Shown: piece by piece, positions 1-9,376 of the stretch | Numbering within the stretch: the stretch's first letter is position 1 | Layout of the letters: every line of letters starts with the position of its first letter | Assembly (NCBI GenBank): GCA_934746715.1 | Contig: CAKVFI010000001.1 | Location: 248,001-312,000 of the forward strand | Reading direction: 5' to 3' | DNA length: 64,000 nt | DNA from: an uncultured Clostridia bacterium | GTDB lineage: Bacteria > Bacillota > Clostridia > Christensenellales > UBA1242 | Notes under the pieces: generated by a model | Database searches by the model: none | The model's input: the letters and a program-made list of their open reading frames with translations, nothing else | Told to the model about the DNA's origin: nothing | Program-made: the position numbers and the translations under genes

Positions 1-177
1 TTTGTTACTTCACTCACAATCCCAACCACTTTAACAAACGATGACGCCAACAAAACTTACACAATTGCTGTTGTTGTTGAAGCCATTCAAAAGGCAAACA
101 ACGCAGCAAACGCAACATGGACAACTGCCCCAGAAGATTGGTTAACAAATTATTCACCAATGGCAGATGCGGGCTAA
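1..177 (+). CDS. 3' end of an unidentified, probably exported protein (partial)
   Basis: An open frame runs in from the left edge and stops with TAA at 175-177, giving 58 residues. The tail is rich in Thr, Ala and Asn and contains the segment VVVEAIQKANN, which resembles the end of SipW-dependent or TasA/BsaA-like matrix proteins. That resemblance is an impression from a short fragment and could be wrong. A strong hairpin terminator follows within 10 bases, so this is the last gene of its unit. Confidence 0.5.
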   Translation, partial: FVTSLTIPTTLTNDDANKTYTIAVVVEAIQKANNAANATWTTAPEDWLTNYSPMADAG

Positions 178-183
178 AAAAAC

Positions 184-217
184 AAAAAAAGTTCTTAACT
201 TCTTAAGAACTTTTTTT
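184..217. terminator. Bidirectional intrinsic terminator
   Basis: A perfect inverted repeat (GTTCTTAA, loop CTTC, TTAAGAAC) is flanked by an A-run on the left and a T-run on the right. It can end both the plus-strand gene to the left and the minus-strand M23 gene to the right. Confidence 0.85.
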
Positions 218-241
218 ACGTCGTCTAACATTGAATTTGTT

Positions 242-829
242 TTACTTTTTGCCCAAATCAATGTAATTGTTAGGGTCAACTTTTGCACCGTTCAATTTCA
301 TTTCAAAATGCAAATGGTTGCCAGAGTTCAATTCTTGCGACATTGTTGCACTGGCAGTGCCAATAACTTGACCTGCACTAACTTTGTCACCTTTTGCAAC
401 GCTCAATTTTTCGGCAAGTGATTTGTAAATTGAAACCAAGCCATTTTTGTGTGTGATTTCAACCACTGTGCCTTCAAGATAATTTGTGTACACATTTGAC
501 ACAACGCCATCGCTAACCGCAAAAACAGATGCATCATCGCCTGCAACGAAATCGATTGCCTTGTGCATTTCCCATTGTTTCATGGTGTCGTTAAACTGCA
601 ATTCTGTGCCAGAATAATCTTTTTGTATCGTTGCATTTTTGATTGGCACAACATAAGTAGTTGCCGCAACTGGAAGATTGCCTTCTCCTATATTACCGCC
701 TGTTTTAACCTTTGCGTTGGTGGTCATGGCAATTGTAACTGCGCAAGCAATCACAAGCAAAGCAACCAAACTTGCGTACACATAATTCATAACAATATTT
801 TTCTTTGGTGTGTTGTTTGATTTTTCCAT
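242..829 (-). CDS. Membrane-anchored M23/LytM-fold protein, SpoIIQ-like
   Basis: The protein has 195 residues with one transmembrane segment (about 13-36) and a C-terminal LytM/M23 domain outside the membrane. The zinc ligands are visible as HxxxD (His89, Asp93) and HxH (His172, His174). The usual catalytic histidine of the YxHL motif is absent: the equivalent stretch reads IYKSL at 134-138. Zinc may therefore bind while hydrolysis is lost or weak. SpoIIQ, the forespore partner of SpoIIIAH, is also a membrane-bound LytM protein with a degenerate site in some species. The adjacent gene looks like YwmB, and ywmB, murAA, spoIID and spoIIQ are neighbours in Bacillus, which supports a sporulation-type origin. 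A plain cell-wall M23 regulator is the alternative. The start has a clear AGGAGG site. Confidence 0.75.
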   Translation of the reverse strand: MEKSNNTPKKNIVMNYVYASLVALLVIACAVTIAMTTNAKVKTGGNIGEGNLPVAATTYVVPIKNATIQKDYSGTELQFNDTMKQWEMHKAIDFVAGDDASVFAVSDGVVSNVYTNYLEGTVVEITHKNGLVSIYKSLAEKLSVAKGDKVSAGQVIGTASATMSQELNSGNHLHFEMKLNGAKVDPNNYIDLGKK

Positions 830-914
830 TTTTTCCTCCTACACACTGATATTGACCAATTAAAATAAATTTAAACATTGTATTTTTAAAATTTTGCCCT
901 TTGCATGATTAGTT

Positions 915-1334
915 TTAAAAACTGCCAATAATAACAGGCCAGCCAACAACAACATAATCATCGTAGCACGCGATTTGCAAGTTGACATCTTTGCTATCTT
1001 GTTTGATTGATTTTGGAATTAAATTTGAATAAGCATAAATCACACTAGCTCCCGTTGGCAAATATTCGGTTTTAACAATTTTTGCTTGCAAAGTTTTGAT
1101 TGCTGCCCCCGCTTCAAAGTTTTTTATTATCAAACTCTCTCCAATTTTGTCTTTAACCTTTTTTGATTGCGTCATGTAACAAATGCCAAGGTTTGTGCCA
1201 CCATATTCTTTTGAATTTGTGTAAGCTGAATATTCTCCGTCAAAATAATCTAGCAGCGAAAAGTTGTTTGCTTTTTGCCCAGATAACAAAAAAATGAATA
1301 TGAAAATGGCAATTATTAATTTTTTCATATTCAT
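915..1334 (-). CDS. YwmB-like exported protein (tentative)
   Basis: This is a 139-residue protein with an N-terminal hydrophobic signal or anchor (MNMKKLIIAIF and following). The chosen ATG at 1334 follows an AAGGG site; longer in-frame starts lack one. The C-terminal part, with VIYAYS followed by NLQIACYDDY and GWPVIIGSF, resembles the YwmB family found in endospore formers. That is pattern memory and not an alignment. It lies directly upstream of the SpoIIQ-like gene on the same strand. The molecular role of YwmB is unknown. Confidence 0.45.
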   Translation of the reverse strand: MNMKKLIIAIFIFIFLLSGQKANNFSLLDYFDGEYSAYTNSKEYGGTNLGICYMTQSKKVKDKIGESLIIKNFEAGAAIKTLQAKIVKTEYLPTGASVIYAYSNLIPKSIKQDSKDVNLQIACYDDYVVVGWPVIIGSF

Positions 1335-1451
1335 ATATTTAACCCTTTTGTGAGTTTTAAACATTGTTTTGCTTTTATATAGATTAAATATTAATAAAAA
1401 CAAAATTTGACAATTTTATATTTAAAAAATATAAATTAAGTTTGCAAAATT

Positions 1452-2372
1452 TCAACCAAAAACATTGTAAAGGAACAAATAATTTAACAAAACCTCATCA
1501 CTGTTTTTTGCAAAATTTTTTACGCTTTCAATTATTATATTAAGTTCATTTTTGGTTAAATTTGAGGGGACAAAATCCAAAATTTTAAAGTAAGTTTGTT
1601 TTAGTTTTGTCATTATGTTTGCGTAATTCAACTCCACCAAAGTGCAAAGAGCATCGTTTTGTGACAGTTCAAAAAACTTGTTAATTTTTGCGTCATCGTC
1701 TTTGAAATGCTTGTATAAATCCGTCATCGTTAAATTGTGAAATTTAATTGCATCAAAAAAAGTTTTAAAGCCAGAAATCAAAATTAAATCAACAATCGGC
1801 AATTGATTGTAAGGCAAATTTTGTTGCTTTAAAATTGGAATATCAATAAATTCAAAATTTGCAGGCAGGGCGTTTAACACGTTAAAAAGAGTATATTGAG
1901 TCAATTCTTCAATTTCAAAATCAATCGGTTCAGTTTGCAGATAATCTGTTAAAATTTTGTTGTAAAATTTTGCAAAAGTCAAACTTGAAAACGCAGGTTT
2001 GTCAAGCATGTTGCTGTCGGTTAAAACAAAAAAATCCGCATCAGTTTTAATCCCGTTTGAACAACAAAAGCCAAGCAGTTGTGGCGAAGTGGAAACTATC
2101 ACATTAACAAATTCACTTATATCAACATCAAATTGCAAAAATGAATTTACATCACAAACAAAAATCAGCATTTTGTAACCATTGTATATTTCCTGTTTGT
2201 CCTTTTCAAGTGCGTTTATTTTGTTAAAGATACAAAATGGTTTTATTTGATTGTAAATTTCTGCAATTTCTTGATTGGAATTAAAATTGTCAAACACCAA
2301 CATCACTTTTTGATACTTGGCATATTTTTCCACCAAACTTGGCAATTCATTTTTGCAAAATTTTGAAATCAT
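1452..2372 (-). CDS. Conserved hypothetical protein
   Basis: The frame encodes 306 residues with an N-terminal alpha/beta pattern (KVMLVFDNFNS, then YKMLIFVCDVNS) that recalls a Rossmann-like or iron-alcohol-dehydrogenase fold. No catalytic motif is visible, and I do not recognise the family. There is no signal peptide or membrane segment. The ATG has no Shine-Dalgarno site but lies 7 nt after an extended -10 box (TGTTAAAAT on the minus strand), so the mRNA is probably leaderless. Confidence 0.6.
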   Translation of the reverse strand: MISKFCKNELPSLVEKYAKYQKVMLVFDNFNSNQEIAEIYNQIKPFCIFNKINALEKDKQEIYNGYKMLIFVCDVNSFLQFDVDISEFVNVIVSTSPQLLGFCCSNGIKTDADFFVLTDSNMLDKPAFSSLTFAKFYNKILTDYLQTEPIDFEIEELTQYTLFNVLNALPANFEFIDIPILKQQNLPYNQLPIVDLILISGFKTFFDAIKFHNLTMTDLYKHFKDDDAKINKFFELSQNDALCTLVELNYANIMTKLKQTYFKILDFVPSNLTKNELNIIIESVKNFAKNSDEVLLNYLFLYNVFG

Positions 2373-2458
2373 ATGTTAAATTTTAACACATTGACAAAAA
2401 TTACAAAACAAAAATTTTTTGAGATTTTATTTTTTAATGCCAAAAAATGTCGCAATCA

Positions 2459-2487
2459 AAATAAAATAAAATAAAATAAAATAAAAT
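2459..2487. repeat. Short tandem repeat (AAAAT)n
   Basis: About five copies of the pentamer AAAAT lie in the intergenic region upstream of acpP. Slippage could alter the spacing of upstream DNA, but no function is evident. Confidence 0.7.
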
Positions 2488-2539
2488 TATCAATTTTTAA
2501 TGCTGCAACTTGCAATATTGCGATTTGTGGTTGTTTTAC

Positions 2540-2568
2540 TTTACATTTTTTTTTGTTTACGATAAAAT
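2540..2568 (+). promoter_or_regulatory. Sigma-A promoter of acpP
   Basis: TTTACA at 2540-2545 is separated by 17 bp from TAAAAT at 2563-2568. The expected start point is only about ten bases before the acpP ATG, so the leader would be little more than the AGGAGGA site. Confidence 0.55.
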
Positions 2569-2584
2569 ACAATTAGGAGGAACT

Positions 2585-2812
2585 ATGCAAGAAAAAATCA
2601 TTAAACTTGTTGCTGAAAAATTAAACAAAAAAGTTGAAGATATTAAATTAGACTCAAGATTGGTTGAAGATTTGGGTGCAGACAGCCTTGATGTTGTTGA
2701 ACTTATTATGTCTTTTGAAGATGAATTTGGTGTTAGCCTGCCAGATGAAGAAGTTGAAAAAATGAAAACAATCAAAGATGTTATAACCTATATTGAAAAA
2801 ATCAAAAAATAA
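2585..2812 (+). CDS. acpP: Acyl carrier protein
   Basis: This 75-residue acidic protein carries the phosphopantetheine attachment motif GADSLD with Ser34. It shuttles acyl chains in fatty acid synthesis in the cytoplasm. The start at 2585 follows AGGAGGA at 2576-2582; a longer in-frame reading has no such site. Length and motif match the family throughout. The gene stands alone, with its own promoter and terminator. Confidence 0.97.
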   Translation: MQEKIIKLVAEKLNKKVEDIKLDSRLVEDLGADSLDVVELIMSFEDEFGVSLPDEEVEKMKTIKDVITYIEKIKK

Positions 2813-2833
2813 AATTTAATTTTGATAATTATA

Positions 2834-2865
2834 CAAAAACAACGCTTTTTAGTGTTGTTTTTTTA
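2834..2865 (+). terminator. Intrinsic terminator after acpP
   Basis: The stem AACAACGC pairs with GTGTTGTT (one G-U pair) and is followed by a run of Ts. Confidence 0.8.
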
Positions 2866-2920
2866 TGCCATTTAACTTGAATTTTGTTTAACCACCTATA
2901 AAAGCTGCAATGCACAATTA

Positions 2921-2948
2921 AAAAAGCAGCACTTCTATCGTGCTGCCT
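2921..2948 (-). terminator. Intrinsic terminator, minus strand
   Basis: GCAGCAC and GTGCTGC form a stem around TTCTATC. On the minus strand a T-run follows, just downstream of the stop codon of the gene at 2956-3540. Confidence 0.75.
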
Positions 2949-2955
2949 TTGTTAA

Positions 2956-3540
2956 CTAAAATTTATTAATATTATTGTCCAAATAGTTGTAAAAGTCAGA
3001 AAAGTCTGCTTTTAATTCATAATACTTTGTGTATTTATTTTCAGTGGCAAGTTCTTCGCTGTTTGCTTTGTAGTATGGTTTAACATAAACTTTAATGGTT
3101 GTTTCGCCTTCAGTTTTTGTTACATCAAACACAAGCTCACGATAATAATATTTGTTGCCTTGACTATCTTTGTAATCCTTTTTGCCGTCTTTCAACACTT
3201 GTGGAGTTGAATATTTATAAACAACAAAATATCCTTCTGGTGATGGCATTGTTTTGCCAGTTTCGCTAACACTAACAATGTTTGCTTTTTGGTTTAATCT
3301 GCCATTGAACATTGCAGAGATAAATACTTCCTTGCTTGCATTATCTATATATTTTTTAACTTCATTAAAATAATCACCTTCAACCTTAACATCAGATGTT
3401 GAATTTGTTTGAACATAAATACTATTTGGTGTGTTGCACTTGATGCTGTAATTAATTTTTACATTTGCAAAGATAACTGTTAAAACAATTAAAACACCAA
3501 TAATTGACAAACTAACGATTGCTCCAATTTTTTTTGCCAT
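2956..3540 (-). CDS. Hypothetical membrane-anchored extracytoplasmic protein
   Basis: The protein has 194 residues. A hydrophobic segment (about residues 7-27) is followed by a soluble, charged, Tyr-rich region, which suggests an N-terminal anchor with the rest outside the cell. I recognise no domain. The ATG has AAGGAGAAG at good spacing. The gene lies downstream of ftsH on the same strand and ends at its own terminator. Confidence 0.6.
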   Translation of the reverse strand: MAKKIGAIVSLSIIGVLIVLTVIFANVKINYSIKCNTPNSIYVQTNSTSDVKVEGDYFNEVKKYIDNASKEVFISAMFNGRLNQKANIVSVSETGKTMPSPEGYFVVYKYSTPQVLKDGKKDYKDSQGNKYYYRELVFDVTKTEGETTIKVYVKPYYKANSEELATENKYTKYYELKADFSDFYNYLDNNINKF

Positions 3541-3620
3541 TTCTTCTCCTTTTTGCTTAAAGCAATTTGCTTTTGTTTCTAGCGTTATTTTACACTTTTT
3601 TTAAATTAAAATCAAGCAAA

Positions 3621-5825
3621 TTATTCTTGCTTTTCCCCATTAGATGAATTGTCATCATTTGGTTTTTCTGGTTTTTGCTCTGTTTGGTTGGCATTGTCAG
3701 TTGGAGTTTGAGCGTCCTCAATTTCCTTTTCTGCTTCTGCCTTGATTTTTTCAAAGTCTTGTTTGCTGATAACGCCTGCTTTTGCAAGTGCTTGAGCAGT
3801 TTCAATCCTTGATTTTATGTCGCGCGCCTTGTGTTCAACAAGTGCTTGTTGTTTTGCTTTTTCTTGATAATCGCGTTTTTCTTGTTCCTTTTTGTCAATG
3901 CTTTGTTCAACTTCTTCAACCGAAGCGCCGTTGTAAAGCATTTCAAATTCTTCCTTATAAATTGTTTCCTTGTCAATCAAAATTTTAACAACTTTTTCGA
4001 TGATATCTTTTTTGCTTGTCAAAATGTCTTTTGCTGTTTTGTGTGCTTGGTCAATTATCTTTTTAACTTCTTCATCAATCACATAAGCCAATTCTTGACT
4101 GTAAGGAATTTGTTTTTGATAGTTTTTGCCAACAAACACTTCTTCACCTTCACCAAATGACACAAGCCCAATTTTGTCGGTCATGCCCCATTCAGTAACC
4201 ATGCGACGAGCAAGTTTTGTTGCGCGTTCAATATCGTTTGATGCACCAGTTGTGATGTCGGCAAGCATAACTTCTTCACTGCTGCGGCCGCCAAGCATCA
4301 TTGCAAGGCTGTCCACAAGTTTTGCTTTTGGCATATGAGTGCTGTCCTTTTCATCAAAAGTTAAAGTGTAGCCCCCAGCCATGCCGCGTGGAATAATAGA
4401 AATTTCTTGAACATTGTCGCAGTTTGGAAGCGCTTGGCTGACAATTGCGTGGCCAGCTTCGTGCACTGCTGTGATATATTTGTCGTTATCTGTGATAACA
4501 CGGGACACTTTCTTTGGCCCCATGATTGCTTTGTTCAATCCTTCTTGAATATCAATCATTGTGATTTTGTATCTGCCATCACGCGCTGCAAGTAATGCTG
4601 CTTCGTTAAGCACATTTTCAATATCCGCACCAGCAAGTCCGCTTGTTAAACGGGCAATACGCTTAATGTCAACATCTTCACTTAAAGGTTTGTTACGAGC
4701 GTGCACTTTGATGATTTCTTCTCTGCCCTTAACATCTGGAAGATGAACATAAACTTGCCTGTCAAAACGGCCAGGACGAGTGAGCGCTGGGTCAAGCACA
4801 TCTGCACGGTTTGTTGCAGCAAGCACAATGATGCCACTATTTGTTTCAAAACCGTCCATTTCAACCAACAATTGGTTTAAAGTTTGTTCGCGTTCGTCAT
4901 TGCCACCGCCCAAACCTGCGCCGCGTTGGCGACCAACTGCGTCAATTTCATCAATAAACACAATACAAGGTGCATTTTGTTTTGCGCTTTCAAACAAATC
5001 ACGCACACGGCTTGCACCAACACCTACATACAATTCAACAAAATCACTGCCCGAAATGCTGAAGAAAGGCACTTTGCTTTCCCCTGCTACGGCTTTTGCA
5101 AGCAAGGTTTTGCCTGTTCCCGGTGGACCAACCAAAAGCACACCTTTTGGAATGCGCGCACCAAGTTCTGTAAACCTTGATGGATTTTTAAGGAATTCAA
5201 CAATTTCCTTTAACTCTTGCTTTTCTTCATCTGCGCCTGCAACATCAGTAAACTTAACACTTGAACTAACAACCAATTTTGCCTTTGATTTGCCAAAGCC
5301 AAAACCTTTGTTGCTGCCAGACATGCTCCTAAACAAGAAAATGCCCATAACAACAATGATAAGCAAACTTGCATATGGCAACAATTTGCTGAACCAACTT
5401 TCAGTTTTGTAGCCATAATTTGCTTTGATGAAAGTTTTGCCTTCAACAACCAAGCGGTTGCCATCTTCATCATACTTGAATACTTCTTTTCCTTCCGCAT
5501 TCAATTCTGTTTGTGTTATAGAATCGTTATACTCTTTAATGAGCAAGTTAACATCACAATTTTCTGTTATTGTGCAATAAGCGTCAACTGATTTTGGAAA
5601 GCGTTTTTCGTCCACACCGTCAATTTTGCGAATACGCACCGTGTAGCCGTACACATCAATTTCCGCCACCTGACCAGTTTCCACCATATTTTGAAATTCT
5701 GTGTAACTAACCTTTTTGCTTTGATTGTTTTTTGCAACAATAACATATATCATAATCACAACCAAGATTAATGTAATAATGTAAAATATTGCAGATTTCC
5801 AACCTTGATTTTTTTTCTTTTCCAT
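3621..5825 (-). CDS. ftsH: ATP-dependent zinc metalloprotease FtsH
   Basis: FtsH is a membrane hexamer that unfolds and degrades membrane and regulatory proteins. The 734-residue product shows two transmembrane helices (about 12-31 and 148-165) around an extracytoplasmic domain. An AAA module follows, with Walker A GPPGTGKT (233-240), Walker B FIDEID and the arginine-finger region TRPGRFDR. The protease domain has HEAGH (455-459). The C-terminal tail of about 100 residues is rich in Glu, Lys and Gln and looks disordered. The ATG at 5825 is preceded by GAGGTGA; an upstream in-frame start lacks a site. Confidence 0.97.
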   Translation of the reverse strand: MEKKKNQGWKSAIFYIITLILVVIMIYVIVAKNNQSKKVSYTEFQNMVETGQVAEIDVYGYTVRIRKIDGVDEKRFPKSVDAYCTITENCDVNLLIKEYNDSITQTELNAEGKEVFKYDEDGNRLVVEGKTFIKANYGYKTESWFSKLLPYASLLIIVVMGIFLFRSMSGSNKGFGFGKSKAKLVVSSSVKFTDVAGADEEKQELKEIVEFLKNPSRFTELGARIPKGVLLVGPPGTGKTLLAKAVAGESKVPFFSISGSDFVELYVGVGASRVRDLFESAKQNAPCIVFIDEIDAVGRQRGAGLGGGNDEREQTLNQLLVEMDGFETNSGIIVLAATNRADVLDPALTRPGRFDRQVYVHLPDVKGREEIIKVHARNKPLSEDVDIKRIARLTSGLAGADIENVLNEAALLAARDGRYKITMIDIQEGLNKAIMGPKKVSRVITDNDKYITAVHEAGHAIVSQALPNCDNVQEISIIPRGMAGGYTLTFDEKDSTHMPKAKLVDSLAMMLGGRSSEEVMLADITTGASNDIERATKLARRMVTEWGMTDKIGLVSFGEGEEVFVGKNYQKQIPYSQELAYVIDEEVKKIIDQAHKTAKDILTSKKDIIEKVVKILIDKETIYKEEFEMLYNGASVEEVEQSIDKKEQEKRDYQEKAKQQALVEHKARDIKSRIETAQALAKAGVISKQDFEKIKAEAEKEIEDAQTPTDNANQTEQKPEKPNDDNSSNGEKQE

Positions 5826-5844
5826 ATTCACCTCAGTATGGTTT

Positions 5845-5873
5845 ATTATATCATAACAAAAAAATATTAACAA
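5845..5873 (-). promoter_or_regulatory. Sigma-A promoter of ftsH
   Basis: On the minus strand TTGTTA is separated by 17 bp from an extended -10 box, TGATATAAT. It fits the ftsH start at 5825 with a short leader containing the ribosome site. Confidence 0.7.
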
Positions 5874-5975
5874 CCAAATTTAATCATTAAATTATAATTT
5901 CCAACTCACAAATGTTAATACATATTTAGTTTTTTGTTGAAATTTAAATTGGTTAATCAAAAATATAACAAAAAT

Positions 5976-6011
5976 TATCCATATTAAAAAAGATATGTTT
6001 CAATATGGATA
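5976..6011. repeat. 10-bp inverted repeat upstream of cvpA
   Basis: TATCCATATT and AATATGGATA form a perfect inverted repeat with a 16-nt spacer. No T-run follows on either strand, so an operator is as likely as a terminator. The rest of the 5826-6123 gap shows no gene. Confidence 0.5.
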
Positions 6012-6123
6012 TTTAAGCATAAAATTGCACTATGTTTGCAAATTTAGTTTATTTTTGATTGGATTTGTGATATCATTAAAAATATAAATTTGCTTTTTGG
6101 CATATTTTATTTGGGAGGTTAAA

Positions 6124-6891
6124 GTGAACGTAGTTGGCATTGTTATTGATGTTGCAATTGTGCTTGTTTTGCTTATAACTGGTTTGATTGGCATAAAAAA
6201 GGGATTTTTAAAGTCCTTACTTTCGCTTTTTAACTGGGTTGTTTGCTTGGGCGCTTCTATTTGGCTGGCAAAATATGTTGCAAATTGGGTTGGCAGTTGG
6301 TTTGGAATGGAAAATGCAATTGCTGGCAAAATTTCAAACGCTATTGTTGGCTCAAATGCAGAACTTGGCAATTCTGTGGCAAGTTTTGGCAGCAAAGATG
6401 CCATTATGGCTGCTTGCGCTGGCATGAATGGTTTGCTTAAACAACTTATAAACATCATTTTCTCTTCAAAAAATGTTGACTTTGCGTCAGAAACAGCAGT
6501 TTCTGATGTTGCAAGCGCTGGTGTTGCTCACATTTGTGTGCTTGCAATTTCTGCAGTTTTGTTGTTTATCGTAATCAAAATTGTGCTTGCAATACTTGGC
6601 AAATTGTTTGATAATATTGCCCGCACAAGAGTGTTGGGCAGTTTAAACCGTGTGCTTGGCTTTGTGTTTGGCGTGGTTAAAGGTGGCTGCATTGTTGTGA
6701 TTTTTAACATAGTTGCAGTTGCATTGTCGCTTGTGCCAATGATTAACAACACAATCATCAAGCCAGTGATTCAGGACAACACAAAAATTGAAAAGGTAAT
6801 CTACCAAAAGACCGACGAAATTGTTGGCAAATATGTTATTGAAGGCAAAATGATCCAAACTTGGATTGATAATTTGTGGGAGAACAGATAA
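6124..6891 (+). CDS. CvpA-family membrane protein
   Basis: The product has 255 residues with four strongly hydrophobic stretches. The N-terminus (IDVAIVLVLLITGLIGIKKG) has the typical CvpA layout. CvpA proteins are polytopic inner-membrane proteins of unclear biochemical role, linked to colicin V production and envelope stress. The start is the GTG at 6124, seven bases after GGGAGG; the longer in-frame ATG has no ribosome site. The stop is one base before the tyrS start, so the two are cotranscribed and probably coupled. Confidence 0.8.
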   Translation: MNVVGIVIDVAIVLVLLITGLIGIKKGFLKSLLSLFNWVVCLGASIWLAKYVANWVGSWFGMENAIAGKISNAIVGSNAELGNSVASFGSKDAIMAACAGMNGLLKQLINIIFSSKNVDFASETAVSDVASAGVAHICVLAISAVLLFIVIKIVLAILGKLFDNIARTRVLGSLNRVLGFVFGVVKGGCIVVIFNIVAVALSLVPMINNTIIKPVIQDNTKIEKVIYQKTDEIVGKYVIEGKMIQTWIDNLWENR

Positions 6892-6892
6892 A

Positions 6893-8122
6893 ATGGGACT
6901 ATACGAAACACTTAAAGATAGAAATTTGTTATATCAAACAACTGACGAAGCATTGTTGAAAGACATGCTTGACAACAAAAAAATTGCTGTTTACTGCGGC
7001 ACAGACCCAACAGCGGACAGCATGCATATTGGGCACTGCGTGCCTTGCACAATTTTGAGGCGTTTTCAACAAGCTGGGCACAAAGTTATTGTGCTTGTTG
7101 GCGGTGCAACTGCTGCGATTGGCGACCCTAGTGGAAAAACAGACATGCGCCCAATGTTGAGCAAAGAGCAATTGGAAAAAAATATTCAAGGCATTAAGCG
7201 TGCTTACAGCCATTTCCTTGACTTTGAAGGCGACAATCCTGCAATCATTGTTAACAACGCTGATTGGTTTAAAGGCTATGATTATGTTGACTTTATGCGC
7301 GACATTGGTGTGCATTTTAATGTTAACAAAATGATTACAAACGAAATTTACGCCAAGCGCATTGAAGAAGGCGGTTTAACCTTCTTTGAAATGGGCTATA
7401 TGTTGATGCAGGCATATGACTTTTTGTACCTTAACAAAACTTATGGTTGCTCTCTTGAATGGGGCGGCGCTGACCAATGGGGAAACATTGTTGCAGGCAC
7501 AGAACTTGGCAGAAAAATGAACTTTATTGACGGAAAAAACCGTGTTATGGTTGGTGCGACCAACCCACTTTTGTTAACCCCAGAAGGCAAAAAGATGGGC
7601 AAGACGGAAAAAGGCGCAATTTGGATTGACAAAGATAAAATTTCCGCTTACGACTTTTATCAAGGCGTTTACCAAACACCGGACGCGTGCGTTGAAATGA
7701 TGTTTGCGCTCTTCACCGATGTTCCTATGAACGAAGTGCGTGAAATGATTAAATCCGACATTGTCGCCAGCAAAAAACGCTTGGCTTTTGAAATAACAAA
7801 GTTTATTCGTGGCGAGGCTGACGCTATTGAAGCACAAACAATGAGCCAAAACTTGTTTGCATCAACTGCAATAAACAAAGACAATGCCCCAACTTGCGAA
7901 CTTACTTTTGACACAGACACCATTGGTGTGCTTGATTTGCTTTTAAATGCAAAATTTGTTGCCAGCAAAGGCGAAGCACGCAGACTTATTGAGCAAAACG
8001 GTTTAAGCATGGACGGCGAAACAATCACTGACCCATACATGCAACTCAACAAGGCAGATTTATTTGACGGCAAACTTTTTAAAAAAGGCAAAAAGAATTA
8101 CCTTTTGATTAAAGTTAAATAA
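6893..8122 (+). CDS. tyrS: Tyrosyl-tRNA synthetase
   Basis: The 409-residue enzyme attaches tyrosine to tRNA-Tyr. The class I signature HIGH is at residues 45-48 and the KMSKS loop reads KMGKT. The C-terminal S4 RNA-binding domain contains SKGEARRLIEQNG. The ATG at 6893 is served by GGGAG at 6878-6882, inside the end of the upstream gene. Length fits the bacterial TyrS family. No T-box leader is seen, since the gene is second in its operon. Confidence 0.97.
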   Translation: MGLYETLKDRNLLYQTTDEALLKDMLDNKKIAVYCGTDPTADSMHIGHCVPCTILRRFQQAGHKVIVLVGGATAAIGDPSGKTDMRPMLSKEQLEKNIQGIKRAYSHFLDFEGDNPAIIVNNADWFKGYDYVDFMRDIGVHFNVNKMITNEIYAKRIEEGGLTFFEMGYMLMQAYDFLYLNKTYGCSLEWGGADQWGNIVAGTELGRKMNFIDGKNRVMVGATNPLLLTPEGKKMGKTEKGAIWIDKDKISAYDFYQGVYQTPDACVEMMFALFTDVPMNEVREMIKSDIVASKKRLAFEITKFIRGEADAIEAQTMSQNLFASTAINKDNAPTCELTFDTDTIGVLDLLLNAKFVASKGEARRLIEQNGLSMDGETITDPYMQLNKADLFDGKLFKKGKKNYLLIKVK

Positions 8123-8145
8123 ATTATCATTTGCACAAACCCAAC

Positions 8146-8177
8146 AAAAAACTCTCAATAACATGAGAGCTTTTTTA
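8146..8177 (+). terminator. Intrinsic terminator after tyrS
   Basis: The stem CTCTCA pairs with TGAGAG around ATAACA and is followed by CTTTTTT. It lies between two converging genes. Confidence 0.8.
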
Positions 8178-8178
8178 T

Positions 8179-9375
8179 TCAATTTTCTGGCCATGTGCGG
8201 TTGGCTTTGAACCAATCGGTATCTTTAAGTTTTGTGGAGTTGTTGCTGAATGCAAGACTTACTTCTGGCTTTGTTATGATTGAAATAACCATTATGTTGC
8301 CGTTCATTGATGTAAACTCATTGTTTTTGTAGTCTACGCAAAGAGTTGTAACATAAATGTTTGTTGTGTACTTGCTTATGCGATTGATGAAATCCTGTGT
8401 TGGGAATTGGTTTAATGGATTTGGCGAATATTCACTGCTGCCAGCGCAACAACAAATGCAAACAACTTTTGGTTGAATTGCTTTTAAAAGGTTTTCATTT
8501 GAACTGGTCTTGCTGCCATGATGACCAGCTTTGTATAAATCAACTTGAAGAGAGCCATTGTCAAAGCCTTCTTTCAACACTTGATTATTTTCAACAAGCA
8601 AATCTTCGCCATCTTTTTCAAGGTCGCCAGTGAACAAAAACTTTTTGTTGTTGTGGCTGAAAAGTGTGCAAACAGAATAATCGTTTTCGGTTGTTGCTTT
8701 GTGGTTGTAAAAGTAATTGTAAAGCACTTCAAATTTAAACACGCTGCCCGTGGTTGTGCCTTTGTCAATCTCAAAAGTATAATTGTTGCCAAGAGTTGAA
8801 AGTTCTTGCACTGGATAATATGTTGCGCCGTCAGAAGAAACCTCATTATCACGCTTTTTAACATAATTTTTATATGTGTTGCCTGTTTGGTTTGTGCCGC
8901 TGCCAAAGTCAATTATATTTTCACATTTGTACAAATCAAAAATGCCTTTTGTTTTGCCGCTTGTTGCAAAACCTGCGTAATGGTCAAGGTGAGCGTGTGT
9001 TATAATAACAAACTCAAGCACGCCGTCAGTAACATAATTGTTTAAGTAACTGGTTACAGTTGGAATGCTGCTAGCCTTTGAACCGCAATCAATCAAAATA
9101 TCGTAATCTTTGTCTGCGCCTTTATATTTGATGTAAGTGCAATCGCCAGTGTATTTGTTGCCAAGCTCCAAAAAGTGCACGGACAATTCACCCACAGCAC
9201 CAGTTAGTTGACCGTTAGTTAACGCTGCGTCATTGTAGGAATAATAAACTTCTTCGCTTGCGTTTAAAACTTCGGTGTCTGGTATTGTTACATATGTAAA
9301 GCCAAAAGCCCCACCAGCCAAGCCAAGAACCAGCGCAACGATGCTTAACAAAATACTTAATGTTTTTCTCTTCAT
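8179..9375 (-). CDS. Exported metallo-beta-lactamase-fold hydrolase, ComEC C-terminal type
   Basis: The product has 398 residues with an N-terminal hydrophobic signal or anchor (about 5-27). The metal-binding motif THAHLDH is at 126-132, followed by a GDLE strand and KAGHHGS, as in the competence-type MBL domain of ComEC. Free-standing forms are thought to be secreted nucleases or phosphoesterases; the substrate here is unknown. It begins one base after the stop of the upstream gene, so it is translated in a unit with it. Confidence 0.8.
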   Translation of the reverse strand: MKRKTLSILLSIVALVLGLAGGAFGFTYVTIPDTEVLNASEEVYYSYNDAALTNGQLTGAVGELSVHFLELGNKYTGDCTYIKYKGADKDYDILIDCGSKASSIPTVTSYLNNYVTDGVLEFVIITHAHLDHYAGFATSGKTKGIFDLYKCENIIDFGSGTNQTGNTYKNYVKKRDNEVSSDGATYYPVQELSTLGNNYTFEIDKGTTTGSVFKFEVLYNYFYNHKATTENDYSVCTLFSHNNKKFLFTGDLEKDGEDLLVENNQVLKEGFDNGSLQVDLYKAGHHGSKTSSNENLLKAIQPKVVCICCCAGSSEYSPNPLNQFPTQDFINRISKYTTNIYVTTLCVDYKNNEFTSMNGNIMVISIITKPEVSLAFSNNSTKLKDTDWFKANRTWPEN

Positions 9376-9376
9376 A

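Noticed and set aside
2459..2487. The AAAAT tandem repeat as a phase-variation switch for acpP
   Set aside because: It lies about 50 bp upstream of the proposed -35 box, and acpP is essential, so switching is unlikely.
4780..5412. A 210-codon open frame on the plus strand opposite ftsH
   Set aside because: It lies wholly antisense to a highly conserved gene, lacks a ribosome site and has a Ser/Pro-rich composition typical of a shadow frame.
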